Below are positions 7,293 through 15,989 of a DNA stretch of 64,000 nucleotides, piece by piece. The position numbers and the translations under genes are program-made. Source of the DNA: Croceimicrobium hydrocarbonivorans (lineage in GTDB: Bacteria; Bacteroidota; Bacteroidia; Flavobacteriales; Schleiferiaceae); assembly GCF_014524565.1 (NCBI RefSeq), contig NZ_CP060139.1, positions 2,611,501 to 2,675,500 on the forward strand. Reading direction: 5' to 3'. The notes under the pieces were generated by a model. The model did not search any database. It saw only the letters and a program-made list of their open reading frames with translations, and was not told the DNA's origin. Position 1 is the stretch's first letter. Each line of letters begins with the position of its first letter.

Positions 7293-9887
7293 TTGGCCGC
7301 TAAAAAGAAAACTCAGACCCCCTTAATGCAACAGTACAACGAGATCAAGCAGAAGCATCCCGATGCTATTCTCTTGTTTCGTGTGGGGGACTTCTATGAG
7401 ACCTTCGGGGAAGATGCTATTGCAGCTAGTCGTATCCTTGGAATAGTATTAACCAAAAGAGCCAATGGCTCAGCGTCCGAAATTGAATTAGCGGGCTTTC
7501 CGCATCATTCTCTGGATACTTATTTACCTAAATTGGTAAGAACCGGACGACGGGTAGCTATTTGTGATCAATTAGAAGATCCCAAACAAACTAAGACCAT
7601 TGTTAAGCGTGGGATTACTGAACTGGTAACGCCAGGTCTAACCACTCATGATCAGGTTTTAAATAGCGGCGAAAACAACTTCCTGGCGGCGGTGCATATG
7701 GGAGCTAGCCTTCAAGGGGTGGCATTTTGCGATCTCTCTACCGGTGAGTTTATGGTGGCCCAAGGGAATCATGAGCAGGTAGATAAACTGCTGCAAAGTT
7801 TAAGACCCACCGAGGTTCTGTATTCTAAGAGTAAGCGCAGGGTATTTGAAGATGTATACGCCAGTCAGGCCTATTCGTTCCCTTTGGATGAGTGGATTTT
7901 CCAATTCGAATTTGCAGAGCAAAGTTTACTCGACCATTTTAAAGTAAAGTCCTTAAAGGGTTTTGGAATTGAGGCTATGGAAGAGGCCATAATTGCTTCG
8001 GGAGCCATATTCCATTACCTAAAGGAAACCCATCATAATCGCCTAGACCATATTCAGTCGATCAATCGTCTGGATAATGGAGAATATGTTTGGATGGATC
8101 GTTTTACCGTTCGCAATCTGGAATTATTCGAATCCAATAGCCGCGGCGGACAAAGCCTTTTAGGCGTGATCAATGAGACTTGCTCTCCCATGGGGTCCAG
8201 ATTAATGCAGCGCTGGTTGGCTATGCCTCTGGTAGATATGCAAAGATTAGGCAAGCGACATGATCATGTGGAAGCCTTTTATCGCAATCCTGATTTGATA
8301 TCCTCCGTGCGTGAAGCGCTTAATGAGATTTATGATCTGGAGCGTTTAGCGGTTAAGGTGAGTACTGCTAAGGTATTGCCTAAGGAATTGGTGCAACTAA
8401 AGCGTGCTTTGTTGCTGGCCAATGATATTAAGGCCCTTTGTGAGAAGGATGAAGCTTTCAATTCCTTAGTAGGGAAAATCCATCCCGCCAAGGATTTAAT
8501 TGCTCGTATTGCAAGCACCCTGAAGGATGAGCCTCAAAACAATATGGCCAAGGGCGAGTATGTTCGGGAAGGCGTTTCTGAAGAGCTAGACGAATACCGC
8601 GAGTTGATGTATAATGGCAAGGATAAATTGCTGGAGATACAACAGCGGGAAGCGGAAAAAACTGGCATTGCCAATCTGAAGATTGCCTTTAATAATGTCT
8701 TCGGGTACTATTTGGAAGTGCGTAATACACATAAGGACAAGGTTCCGGAAGAATGGATTCGCAAACAAACCCTGGTAAGTGCGGAGCGCTATATAACACA
8801 GGAACTCAAGGAATATGAGCAAAAGATTCTGCAGGCCGAAGAAAAGATCGTTTCTCTCGAGCAGGAGATTTATCAGCAACTCCTACAAGATTTACTGGCT
8901 CAATTAGGGCTTATTCAATCCAATGCCCAAGTATTAGCAGAAGTGGATTGTTTGAGTGCCTTTGCTTACCTGGCCCAACGCAATGATTACCATCGACCTG
9001 AAATGAATGAGGGTGATGAGATTGAGATTAAAGACGGGCGGCATCCGGTTATTGAAAAGAGCCTGAAGGCGGGTGATGAATATGTCGCCAACGATGTGAC
9101 ATTGGATCGTGAAAGTCAGCAGCTCCTAATGATTACCGGTCCGAATATGAGTGGTAAGTCGGCCTTATTGCGGCAAACCGCTTTAATTAGTCTGATGGCT
9201 CAGATCGGAAGTTTTGTTCCGGCCAGTACAGCCAAACTGGGTTATTTGGATAAGATCTTCGTAAGAGTTGGGGCTTCAGATAATATCTCACAAGGGGAAT
9301 CGACCTTTATGGTGGAGATGAATGAAACCGCCAGCATTCTAAATAACCTCTCTGAGCGAAGTTTAATCCTCTTGGATGAGATTGGTCGAGGTACCAGCAC
9401 TTATGACGGGATAAGCATTGCCTGGAGCATTGCCGAGTATTTACACGAGCATCCTAGCAGAGCGAAAACCTTGTTTGCAACCCATTATCATGAATTGAAT
9501 GAAATGGAAGGCAATTTCGAGCGCATTCGCAATTTTAATGTGAGTGTAAAGGAAATGGGGGATAAGATCATCTTCATGCGCAAGCTGAGTGAGGGAGGTA
9601 GTGCCCACAGCTTTGGTATCCATGTAGCCCGAATGGCTGGGATGCCTGCATTGGTGATTTCGCGCTCGCAAAAGATTTTAACGGAGCTGGAGGCCAGTAG
9701 AGCCAATGGCAGAGAGGCGGAAACTTTGAATGATCAGGCTAAGGAAATGCAATTAAGTTTCTTCCAATTGGATGATCCGATTTTGGATGAAATCCGCAAG
9801 GATATTGAGAATCTGGATATTAATACCCTTACACCGGTAGAGGCCTTGATGAAGCTTAATGAAATCAAGAAAAAAATTGGTGCTTAG
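7293..9887 (+). CDS. mutS: DNA mismatch repair protein MutS
   Basis: The ATPase that recognises mispaired bases. The likely start is TTG 7293, giving MAAKKKTQTPLMQQYN, as in relatives; the frame opens earlier at TTG 7260. The mismatch-reading Phe-x-Glu is F34-Y-E36. Walker A GPNMSGKS spans about residues 616-623, and Walker B LILLDEIGR has Asp695-Glu696, followed by GTSTYDG and the late ATHYHEL motif. The length of about 864 residues and the C-terminal helix region are typical of MutS1. It appears monocistronic, and tRNA genes follow. Confidence 0.97.
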   Translation: MAAKKKTQTPLMQQYNEIKQKHPDAILLFRVGDFYETFGEDAIAASRILGIVLTKRANGSASEIELAGFPHHSLDTYLPKLVRTGRRVAICDQLEDPKQTKTIVKRGITELVTPGLTTHDQVLNSGENNFLAAVHMGASLQGVAFCDLSTGEFMVAQGNHEQVDKLLQSLRPTEVLYSKSKRRVFEDVYASQAYSFPLDEWIFQFEFAEQSLLDHFKVKSLKGFGIEAMEEAIIASGAIFHYLKETHHNRLDHIQSINRLDNGEYVWMDRFTVRNLELFESNSRGGQSLLGVINETCSPMGSRLMQRWLAMPLVDMQRLGKRHDHVEAFYRNPDLISSVREALNEIYDLERLAVKVSTAKVLPKELVQLKRALLLANDIKALCEKDEAFNSLVGKIHPAKDLIARIASTLKDEPQNNMAKGEYVREGVSEELDEYRELMYNGKDKLLEIQQREAEKTGIANLKIAFNNVFGYYLEVRNTHKDKVPEEWIRKQTLVSAERYITQELKEYEQKILQAEEKIVSLEQEIYQQLLQDLLAQLGLIQSNAQVLAEVDCLSAFAYLAQRNDYHRPEMNEGDEIEIKDGRHPVIEKSLKAGDEYVANDVTLDRESQQLLMITGPNMSGKSALLRQTALISLMAQIGSFVPASTAKLGYLDKIFVRVGASDNISQGESTFMVEMNETASILNNLSERSLILLDEIGRGTSTYDGISIAWSIAEYLHEHPSRAKTLFATHYHELNEMEGNFERIRNFNVSVKEMGDKIIFMRKLSEGGSAHSFGIHVARMAGMPALVISRSQKILTELEASRANGREAETLNDQAKEMQLSFFQLDDPILDEIRKDIENLDINTLTPVEALMKLNEIKKKIGA

Positions 9888-9889
9888 GC

Positions 9890-9921
9890 TTGCTCAGGTT
9901 GAAGAAATGATATTATATTTG
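9890..9921 (+). promoter_or_regulatory. Promoter of tRNA-Gly
   Basis: TTG (9890-9892), 21 bases, then TATATTTG (9914-9921) fits the Bacteroidota promoter consensus. It lies just after the mutS stop and 45 bp before the mature tRNA 5' end. Confidence 0.6.
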
Positions 9922-9966
9922 CCGACCCAAAGCGAAAGCAGCGGAGTTCTTTAACAGAATAGAATT

Positions 9967-10039
9967 GCGAGAGTAGCTCAGTTGGTAGAGCACAACCTTG
10001 CCAAGGTTGGGGTCGCGGGTTCGAATCCCGTCTCCCGCT
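9967..10039 (+). tRNA. tRNA-Gly (GCC)
   Basis: A 73-nt cloverleaf. D-arm is GCTC...GAGC, the anticodon stem is CAACC/GGTTG with loop TTGCCAA (anticodon GCC), and the T-arm is GCGGG-TTCGAAT-CCCGT. The acceptor strands are GCGAGAG and CTCCCGC, which leaves an A4 x C69 mismatch where most tRNA-Gly have G-C. CCA is not encoded, as is common in this phylum. It has its own promoter and terminator, so it is a separate unit from the following tRNA-Leu. Confidence 0.92.
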
Positions 10040-10044
10040 CAGAG

Positions 10045-10069
10045 GCCCTCCTGAAGAGGGCTTTTTTTT
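10045..10069 (+). terminator. Terminator after tRNA-Gly
   Basis: A 6-bp stem GCCCTC/GAGGGC with a CTGAA loop followed by eight T residues, starting 5 bp after the tRNA. Confidence 0.85.
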
Positions 10070-10111
10070 GCGCTTCCTAGAAACGCAGAAAATGGTTCTG
10101 GAATTCGAATG

Positions 10112-10119
10112 TAAATTTG
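10112..10119 (+). promoter_or_regulatory. Candidate -7 box of tRNA-Leu
   Basis: TAAATTTG matches TAnnTTTG, 14 bp before the tRNA-Leu 5' end. No clear -33 box is seen at the right distance. Separate transcription is supported by the terminator after tRNA-Gly. Confidence 0.45.
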
Positions 10120-10133
10120 AATTCTTCATAGCC

Positions 10134-10219
10134 GCCCTGGTGGTGGAATTGGTAGACACGCGGGACTTAAAATCCCGTGGCCAGCAACGGCCGTGCGGGT
10201 TCAAGTCCCGCCTGGGGCA
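10134..10219 (+). tRNA. tRNA-Leu (TAA)
   Basis: An 86-nt class II tRNA. Acceptor GCCCTGG pairs with CTGGGGC (two G-T wobbles). The anticodon stem CGGGA/TCCCG holds the loop CTTAAAA with anticodon TAA, a long variable arm (GGCC...GGCC) follows, and the T-arm is GCGGG-TTCAAGT-CCCGC. The discriminator is A, as expected for leucine. CCA is not encoded. Confidence 0.95.
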
Positions 10220-10230
10220 CAACAGAAAAA

Positions 10231-10258
10231 AGCGTTAACGAAAGTTGACGCTTTTTTT
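10231..10258 (+). terminator. Terminator after tRNA-Leu
   Basis: A 9-bp stem AGCGTTAAC/GTTGACGCT (one T-G wobble) with a GAAA tetraloop, followed by a run of T. Confidence 0.85.
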
Positions 10259-10405
10259 GTTGGTAAACCTTTCTGTGAACTCTTTTGAGTTTCAAAATCA
10301 AGTCTTCTCATTTACGCTCCCTTTCGAACCAATCATCGTGCCTTTGAAACCAATGGGTGCTAAGGCTTCTGCCAATCTTTGCCGCATCATTAAAGAAACA
10401 CAATC

Positions 10406-10807
10406 ATGAATTTGAAAAGGGCAATGCTTTCGGCAGTTTTAATATGGGTATTAGGTGTAAGCGCTTATACAGGATCCTTCTTTATCCATCTCATGGCAGA
10501 TCCTAATTTACAAGCCAATTTGGTCCTCACATTCGCCTTGATTCCCAGTGCTATTTTGGGGGCTAAATTGTACTATCGGAGTGGACTCAAGACTAATGGA
10601 TTTAAGCTAGGTACTGGGATGTTTTTCATCGCGATGCTATTGGATGCACTTATCACGGTACCCCTATTTATTATTCCTGAAGGAGGTGATCATATTAGCT
10701 TTTTTAGCGATCCGGGATTTTGGTTTATCGCGGTAGAGTACATTTTAACCGTAGGATTGTATTGGCGATTTAAGGTCTACGCCAGAAGTCGAAAGCTTTT
10801 TAGTTAG
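10406..10807 (+). CDS. Small four-helix membrane protein, DUF5367-like
   Basis: A 133-residue protein with four predicted membrane segments. LGVSAYTGSFF lies near the first helix, ANLVLTFALIPSAILGAKLYY in the second, LLDALITVPLFIIPEGG in the third, and DPGFWFIAVEYILTVGLYW in the fourth. The pattern resembles DUF5367, which has no known function. The next gene begins 4 bp after its stop, so the two are probably one transcript. No exact -7 box was found in the 147-bp leader. Confidence 0.6.
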   Translation: MNLKRAMLSAVLIWVLGVSAYTGSFFIHLMADPNLQANLVLTFALIPSAILGAKLYYRSGLKTNGFKLGTGMFFIAMLLDALITVPLFIIPEGGDHISFFSDPGFWFIAVEYILTVGLYWRFKVYARSRKLFS

Positions 10808-10811
10808 TTCC

Positions 10812-11321
10812 ATGCTTAGTACGAAAAGAGCTTATTTGAGGCCTTTGGAGAGTTCCGACTTTGAGCTGCTCTTAGAAATGTACTTAGAGCCCGATTCCAA
10901 TAAATATATCGCTCCCCTTAAAGATCGATCGCCAGAGTTTTATCTGATTTTCCTGCAGACTAAGCAGCAGCAAAATCAAAAGGAAATGGGATTCTGGGTG
11001 GCAGTTGAGAAAGCCTCAGATCAAATTATAGGTACAGTTAATCTCAATACCTATGCACCTTTGGCCATTACGCATATTGGTTGTCATTTGAGATCTGCTT
11101 TTTGGGGAAAGTCTTATGCCACTGAATTGCTAAGCACTATGATCAAGTATGGATTCGAGGAAAGGGACTTGCCCTGCATACATGGGGTTTTTGAAAGGGA
11201 TAACCTCGCTTCAAGAAGACTTATGAAAAAGCTGGGCTTTAGCTTTTACCGGAAGGAGTTTGTAAATGAGGTGCCGCTGGAAGTTTATAGGCTTACCATT
11301 GATGAGTATCAGTCCAGTTAA
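10812..11321 (+). CDS. GNAT-family N-acetyltransferase (RimJ/RimL type)
   Basis: A 169-residue protein of the Acetyltransf_3 group. It opens with TKRAYLRPLESSDFELLLEMY. The acetyl-CoA region is HLRSAFWGKSYATELLSTMIKYGFEE, followed by the typical DNLASRRLMKKLGFSFYR. Relatives acetylate ribosomal protein N-termini, amino acids or aminoglycoside-like substrates, so the actual acceptor here is unknown. It follows the DUF5367-like gene by 4 bp and ends before a strong hairpin. Confidence 0.85.
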   Translation: MLSTKRAYLRPLESSDFELLLEMYLEPDSNKYIAPLKDRSPEFYLIFLQTKQQQNQKEMGFWVAVEKASDQIIGTVNLNTYAPLAITHIGCHLRSAFWGKSYATELLSTMIKYGFEERDLPCIHGVFERDNLASRRLMKKLGFSFYRKEFVNEVPLEVYRLTIDEYQSS

Positions 11322-11331
11322 GTACTAAGCA

Positions 11332-11372
11332 AAAAAAAAGCAGGCTACTCAAATCTTGAATAGCCTGCTTTA
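11332..11372. terminator. Bidirectional terminator
   Basis: Stem AGCAGGCTA/TAGCCTGCT (11339-11347 with 11361-11369) extends inward with one mismatch. The run of A before it makes a strong terminator for the minus-strand lipoprotein gene; on plus it follows the acetyltransferase gene. Confidence 0.8.
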
Positions 11373-11392
11373 AAAATAATATTTAATCCTTT

Positions 11393-13048
11393 TTAGAATC
11401 CAATCTTATTACAAACGGATTGTGGTAGATTGATATCATAGGTGTGACCATCAATCACCTTCACATTCATGGTGTCAATCTGGTCTTGGCCATACTGTGC
11501 GCGGAAGTCATAATAAGCGCCATCTTCCAGACTGGTAAAGCTGTATTGGGTTACAGTATTATTTACAAAGCGATAGAGTTCGCTAAAAGGAGCCTCATCG
11601 CTGGGATCATGAGCACGGTAGTACATCACTACCCCTACTGGAGGTTGGATGAAAGCGCCATCACAGCGCAAGCGATAAGCTAAGGTTACCGGATCAATAG
11701 CGCTGTTGTAGTCAATTTCAATTTTCCAGCCATTGCTGGTTTCGCTGGCATTGAAGCTGTAATTGCTGTTTTTCAGGCTACCGGATTTCGCTCTAACCTC
11801 TTTTAATACTAAGGGTTGCAAGGCTTTAATATCTTGTTGAGGATTGGAGGAAGTAATGCTTGGTGACTCATAATTAAAAGAACCTCCCAACTCAACCACA
11901 TATTGGATATTAGTATTCAGAATTTCAAAAACCAATTCTAAGTTACCGGTAGCGCTCGGTACATTGGCGCTCTTTAAATTACTGCTAATGCTATATTCGT
12001 ATGAAGGAGTGAGTTTAGGGGAATACCAAAGTCTGTAAGCATTGCTTTCCGTGCTATAGCTTAAGGGATCAACTGAAATGTCGATGTAGAGAACGTCATT
12101 GTCATCTTTCTTCACCACTAAATCCTGGTTCGACATAAACTTCCAAACCTGTTCTTCGGGTTCAAAGTATTTTACGCCAGCACGATCACCTACCGCAAAG
12201 GGCTGTAGCGTTTCGGGATTGTAGAGATTAGGATCTATATCCAAGCGAACGGTAGCATTGAGGCCCGGAGGGGTCAGGATTTCGGTTAAACCGCCATTCT
12301 CATTAATTGCGGCAAATGAGAAATCTTCACCTTCACCCAAGCTAACACCTCCATCTCCTGTTGTTGGCACGACTAGGTCTATAGCGCCATCCCAAACAGC
12401 AATAAAAACGGAGCCGTCAATAATTTCAATTTCAAAACGGTTAGCCTTCTTGCCAAGGATAACGTTTCCTTGCTCATCTAAAAACTTGGTGCCTGGAGGT
12501 ATAGTTAAGGCCACTTTACTATTGGTTTTCTGGGCAGAAACTTGAATGGTGTCGCTGGTTTCTCCGGTGCTGGGATTGGTGCTGAAGCCAGCTGTGCCCA
12601 CTGCAATATTGGAAGGAAGGTTTGCAGTGTTCAATAACCTTAACTCCTTGTTTTGATAGTATTGGCCTTCTTTCACCTCATAGGAGAGGTTGCTGCCTAA
12701 ATAGCCCGGGGCTGAAGCATTTATACTAAATCGAAGGGGAGAACCTGCAACAGGTTCCTGCTCAGTGGGAACCATTAATTGCACAAGCTTACCACTGTTT
12801 TGAATGTTTTGAGTTCCATCTAAAGCGTAGATCTTGCTGGCATCGGGACCACTAAGTTTAATACGCAGGTTCGCCGGTAAAACGGTAGTGGAATCATTGG
12901 CGTCTACCAAATCGGTAATGGCAATATAGCGGTAAAAAGTGGGGTTTACATGCACATCAAAATCATTGATGATATCATCCGGTTTGGTACAAGAAAAAAG
13001 GCTTAAGCTGAAAGCTAATAGGAGTAGCGGTTTAATAAAGCGAATCAT
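11393..13048 (-). CDS. Large lipoprotein of unknown function
   Basis: A 551-residue protein with a lipoprotein signal (MIRFIKPLLLLAFSLSLFSC, Cys20 as the lipidation site), so it is probably anchored in the outer membrane. The rest looks like extracellular beta-sandwich modules: a repeated Thr/Ser/Asn-rich pattern, a central segment resembling adhesin-type modules (TIPPGTKFLDEQGNVI, then a late fibronectin-like YRFVNNTVTQYSFTSLEDG). I do not recognise a named family. It is monocistronic, between a terminator and a 186-bp upstream gap with no clear promoter box. Confidence 0.65.
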   Translation of the reverse strand: MIRFIKPLLLLAFSLSLFSCTKPDDIINDFDVHVNPTFYRYIAITDLVDANDSTTVLPANLRIKLSGPDASKIYALDGTQNIQNSGKLVQLMVPTEQEPVAGSPLRFSINASAPGYLGSNLSYEVKEGQYYQNKELRLLNTANLPSNIAVGTAGFSTNPSTGETSDTIQVSAQKTNSKVALTIPPGTKFLDEQGNVILGKKANRFEIEIIDGSVFIAVWDGAIDLVVPTTGDGGVSLGEGEDFSFAAINENGGLTEILTPPGLNATVRLDIDPNLYNPETLQPFAVGDRAGVKYFEPEEQVWKFMSNQDLVVKKDDNDVLYIDISVDPLSYSTESNAYRLWYSPKLTPSYEYSISSNLKSANVPSATGNLELVFEILNTNIQYVVELGGSFNYESPSITSSNPQQDIKALQPLVLKEVRAKSGSLKNSNYSFNASETSNGWKIEIDYNSAIDPVTLAYRLRCDGAFIQPPVGVVMYYRAHDPSDEAPFSELYRFVNNTVTQYSFTSLEDGAYYDFRAQYGQDQIDTMNVKVIDGHTYDINLPQSVCNKIGF

Positions 13049-13234
13049 GGGGTTTTAAATAGGGTTGCTAAAAATCCTTATACAACCAATACCAGAATGG
13101 TTCCATTGCAGCAGCGGGAATAAGGGTTTGTAAATTTAAGTAATGTGCGGAAAAGTCTTAGGGCTTTGATTTTCAGGTATTAATGTTTGTTGGTTGAATT
13201 TGATCCAGAAGGAAAAGCGCCTGTTTCAAAATTC

Positions 13235-14482
13235 TTAAAGGCTTAAAGAAGAATATATGTCCCTGGCATTATTGACTACGCTGATAATCTTTCCTTCTGG
13301 AGAAACCAGAATATAGCTTGGAAAGAGAGTGATATTGAAATGCTTCCGAAATTTAGCATCAGCTAAAGCTAAAGTCCAGGGCAAATCATGGCTTTTGCGA
13401 TAGACCTCTACACTCTGTTGATTGTCGTGCTCGAATACTCCGATGACTTCCACTTTGGTGCTGGCGTAAATCTTTTTGATCTCTGGTTCTTGCTTGAGGC
13501 AGCCCCCACACCAGGTGCCACCTACATCAATAATTAGAGGTTTCCCATCTTTTAGGAAACTTCCCACATTAGCACTGCTGCCATCTAAAAGCTGAATTGA
13601 AAAGTCAGATATATCTTCACCTTCAATGAAAACCGGCTCAGGTTTAGTGCTGGTTTTGGCTAAGGAAATTTGTCTGCCATCCGGACTAAAACTCTTTAAG
13701 TAATATGCTTGGCTGTAGAGACTGAAAACAGCATTGGGGTCCAATACCTGAGCTTGTCTTAGTAAGGAACTAAAGTCTTGATTACCTTGAAATGTTCCCT
13801 CTAAAATTAGAATGCGATCTCCTTGGGAATGCGTTTCCATCCTAAAGCAACCGTCGGCCGAATTATCCAGAAGTAAAATACTGATGGCTTTCCCCTCCAA
13901 GCTATTCTGACTCAGTCGTAGATTTAGTCGTTTGGCGGTAAGCCAAAATCTTGGACCTATGATTTCACTTTTAGGATATTTGGATTGATACCGAGACTTG
14001 AGCGCGGATTCATTGTTGGGGGAAATTTGACTTCGGCCAATTTCATAGTAAAGAATTGCCTTTTGATGATTTTCATTAGCCAGGCTAAACGTCTCCTTGT
14101 TTTTATAGGAGATAGCCTTGCCATCATCACTAAAATCTAAATTGCCATTTCGGTCTAGGTAAATAGTGGCGACTGAGTCTTGATAGCCTTCAATCAGAAA
14201 ACAGATTTCTCTGGGAAAAGAAGAATGCTTTAGACCGGTGAAATAAAGAAAACCATAGGCAGTGTTTTCGGTCTTGATGCCCTTTGGGAGTTGCTTAATA
14301 TCAGCACTTTGCTCCTGATTGTTGATTTGATTTTTGGATAGTTTAAAAAGGGGGACAAAACTGACTAGGTCACTCTCCAAACCAAACTGACTGATGTAAT
14401 TTGCCTCAAGTTCCAATGGAATTTCCTGGGCAATGATTGGATAGCTAAAGGTCAATAATAGGAATAGAGCGCTAAACTTCAT
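13235..14482 (-). CDS. Secreted TlpA/ResA-like thioredoxin-fold protein
   Basis: A 415-residue protein with an N-terminal signal peptide (SALFLLLTFSYPIIAQ) and a C-terminal thioredoxin-like domain. The redox pair is WCGGC (Cys325 and Cys328), with the cis-proline loop at LFPSYIL near residue 387. The first 290 residues are a module of unknown function that includes an EF-hand-like loop, DRNGNLDFSDDG. TlpA-like proteins reduce disulfides in periplasmic or exported partners such as c-type cytochromes. It seems to stand alone. Confidence 0.78.
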   Translation of the reverse strand: MKFSALFLLLTFSYPIIAQEIPLELEANYISQFGLESDLVSFVPLFKLSKNQINNQEQSADIKQLPKGIKTENTAYGFLYFTGLKHSSFPREICFLIEGYQDSVATIYLDRNGNLDFSDDGKAISYKNKETFSLANENHQKAILYYEIGRSQISPNNESALKSRYQSKYPKSEIIGPRFWLTAKRLNLRLSQNSLEGKAISILLLDNSADGCFRMETHSQGDRILILEGTFQGNQDFSSLLRQAQVLDPNAVFSLYSQAYYLKSFSPDGRQISLAKTSTKPEPVFIEGEDISDFSIQLLDGSSANVGSFLKDGKPLIIDVGGTWCGGCLKQEPEIKKIYASTKVEVIGVFEHDNQQSVEVYRKSHDLPWTLALADAKFRKHFNITLFPSYILVSPEGKIISVVNNARDIYSSLSL

Positions 14483-14607
14483 GAAAGGGCATGAAAATCT
14501 TGCTCAAGGAGCAGGCTTAGGGTAAATCGAATGGCCAATGACCGACCTAAAGATACAAAGGCGCTATTAGCTGAATTGTCATAGAATGCGCGAAGCTAAT
14601 TTTGATT

Positions 14608-15255
14608 CTAATTAGGTAGGATAAGCCCTTCGTTTAGGGCCCATTTATAAAGATCTAAACTGGTTTCTAATTCGAGTTTTTGGAAAATTCGCGCGCGGTA
14701 GGAGGCAACGGAGCTACTATGGAGCTTGAGGATTTCTGCTATTTCACGAGAGGTTTTGCCTTGAATCATAAGGGAAAGTACTTCTGACTCTCTTTGGGAA
14801 AGGCAATTAATAGTTTGTCGGTTGTCGGAGCCGGAAGCAATACTTTCCATTAATATTTCACTGGAGAAATAATTCTTTCCACTGAGGAGGTTGATGATGG
14901 CAAAATGCAATTCTTCATCGGGGGAGGTTTTTTCGATAAAGCCATTAATTCCAATATCTACCAAACGTTTGATATAAAGCTTAGCGGGTTCCATGGAGAA
15001 CATCAGAATGGGACTTTTAGGAATCAAATTGCGGATAATGCGCACCAGGGAGATGATTTCAAAATCTGGAAGATTGATGTCCATCAAAATCAAATCCGGA
15101 AAATCTTGGGCATCGGCCATTTCCTGACAGGTGCTTACCGCTTCTTTTCCTGTTGCAGCAATTTGATAAGAGTCGAAGAGCTTATTGCGCTCGCAAAATG
15201 ACTTAACTCCCATTTGAACTACGGGGTGATCATCGACAATTAAAAGTTTACCCAT
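14608..15255 (-). CDS. NarL/LuxR-type response regulator
   Basis: A receiver domain with the phospho-acceptor Asp59 (LILMDINLPD) and acidic pair Asp8-Asp9, then a C-terminal LuxR helix-turn-helix (SQRESEVLSLMIQGKTSREIA). The ATG at 15255 (MGKLLIVDDHP) is chosen; the frame runs 25 codons further upstream, but those codons are unlike any receiver and contain the regulatory repeat at 15320. It is a close paralog of the regulator at 15988-16644. No histidine kinase is adjacent, so it is an orphan. It would bind DNA after phosphorylation. Confidence 0.85.
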   Translation of the reverse strand: MGKLLIVDDHPVVQMGVKSFCERNKLFDSYQIAATGKEAVSTCQEMADAQDFPDLILMDINLPDFEIISLVRIIRNLIPKSPILMFSMEPAKLYIKRLVDIGINGFIEKTSPDEELHFAIINLLSGKNYFSSEILMESIASGSDNRQTINCLSQRESEVLSLMIQGKTSREIAEILKLHSSSVASYRARIFQKLELETSLDLYKWALNEGLILPN

Positions 15256-15459
15256 GAATTGAATTTGCGGCAAGGAATAGAATTCCATCTTTTCAGATTT
15301 TAGAAAAAGCTGATTCTTATTGTAGAACATGTTTTACATGTCGCAAAATGGACTTGGTGCAGCAGTGCTTTTAGTTTAAGTTCTACAGCAGAATCGAACG
15401 AAAGCCACAGTATCCTAGTCGCCGATTAATGAGGTTTGTGATATTAAAAAAATGAAGTC

Positions 15460-15852
15460 GTGCGAATATTAGTTCTTGAAGACAACCAGTTTATAGCCTC
15501 AATAATTACTGCGTCCTTAAAAAGTAGCGAGTCTGAATTGCTAATTGTGAAGGACCAATTCGAGGCGGAAAAGTACTTCAAAGAGCAAATACCGGACATT
15601 TTGATTTCAGATATTCATATGGAGCAGGGAACCAGTCTAGATTTTCTCAAAGAGGTTCGTAAGTATCCACAAACTAAGGTTGTGGTGGTAAGCTCGGACT
15701 TTGAACGATTGATGGAGGTGGAAGAGAATATAGGTTTAAAGAACTGGTCCTATATCAGTAAAAATAATCGCAAGTGGCTAATGCTTATTAAGACGGAAAT
15801 TTTGTCATTTCTCAAAGCCAATAATTCAAGTACAGCATCTCCAATAAGCTAG
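15460..15852 (+). CDS. Receiver-only (CheY-like) response regulator
   Basis: 130 residues, beginning at a GTG (MRILVLEDNQF). Receiver landmarks are Glu7-Asp8, phospho-acceptor Asp51 (ILISDIHME), the switch Ser in VVVVSSDFE, and a conserved Lys in YISKNNRKW. There is no output domain, so it would act through protein contacts, as a phosphate sink or as an adaptor. It lies divergently between two paralogous LuxR-type regulators, suggesting that the three belong to one circuit. Partner kinase not identified. Confidence 0.82.
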   Translation: MRILVLEDNQFIASIITASLKSSESELLIVKDQFEAEKYFKEQIPDILISDIHMEQGTSLDFLKEVRKYPQTKVVVVSSDFERLMEVEENIGLKNWSYISKNNRKWLMLIKTEILSFLKANNSSTASPIS

Positions 15853-15960
15853 CTGAGGCTGACCCAACAAAAAAACAAATACTAAACAGGAAAGGAATTG
15901 CTCTCGGGATCTTTTAGATTCGATCTCAATGTCTCCGAATCCCTCCCTTCCGAAGCAATG

Positions 15961-15989
15961 GTGCCGGTAAAAATGCCGGCACTTCTTTT
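15961..15989 (+). terminator. Probable terminator after the receiver gene
   Basis: A 7-bp stem GTGCCGG/CCGGCAC with an 8-base loop followed by TTCTTTT. It sits about 110 bp after the receiver gene and just before the end of the convergent regulator gene. Confidence 0.55.

Noticed and set aside
9884-10222. 112-codon minus-strand frame
   Set aside because: It is antisense to both tRNA genes; such frames arise often on tRNA complements and have no family features.
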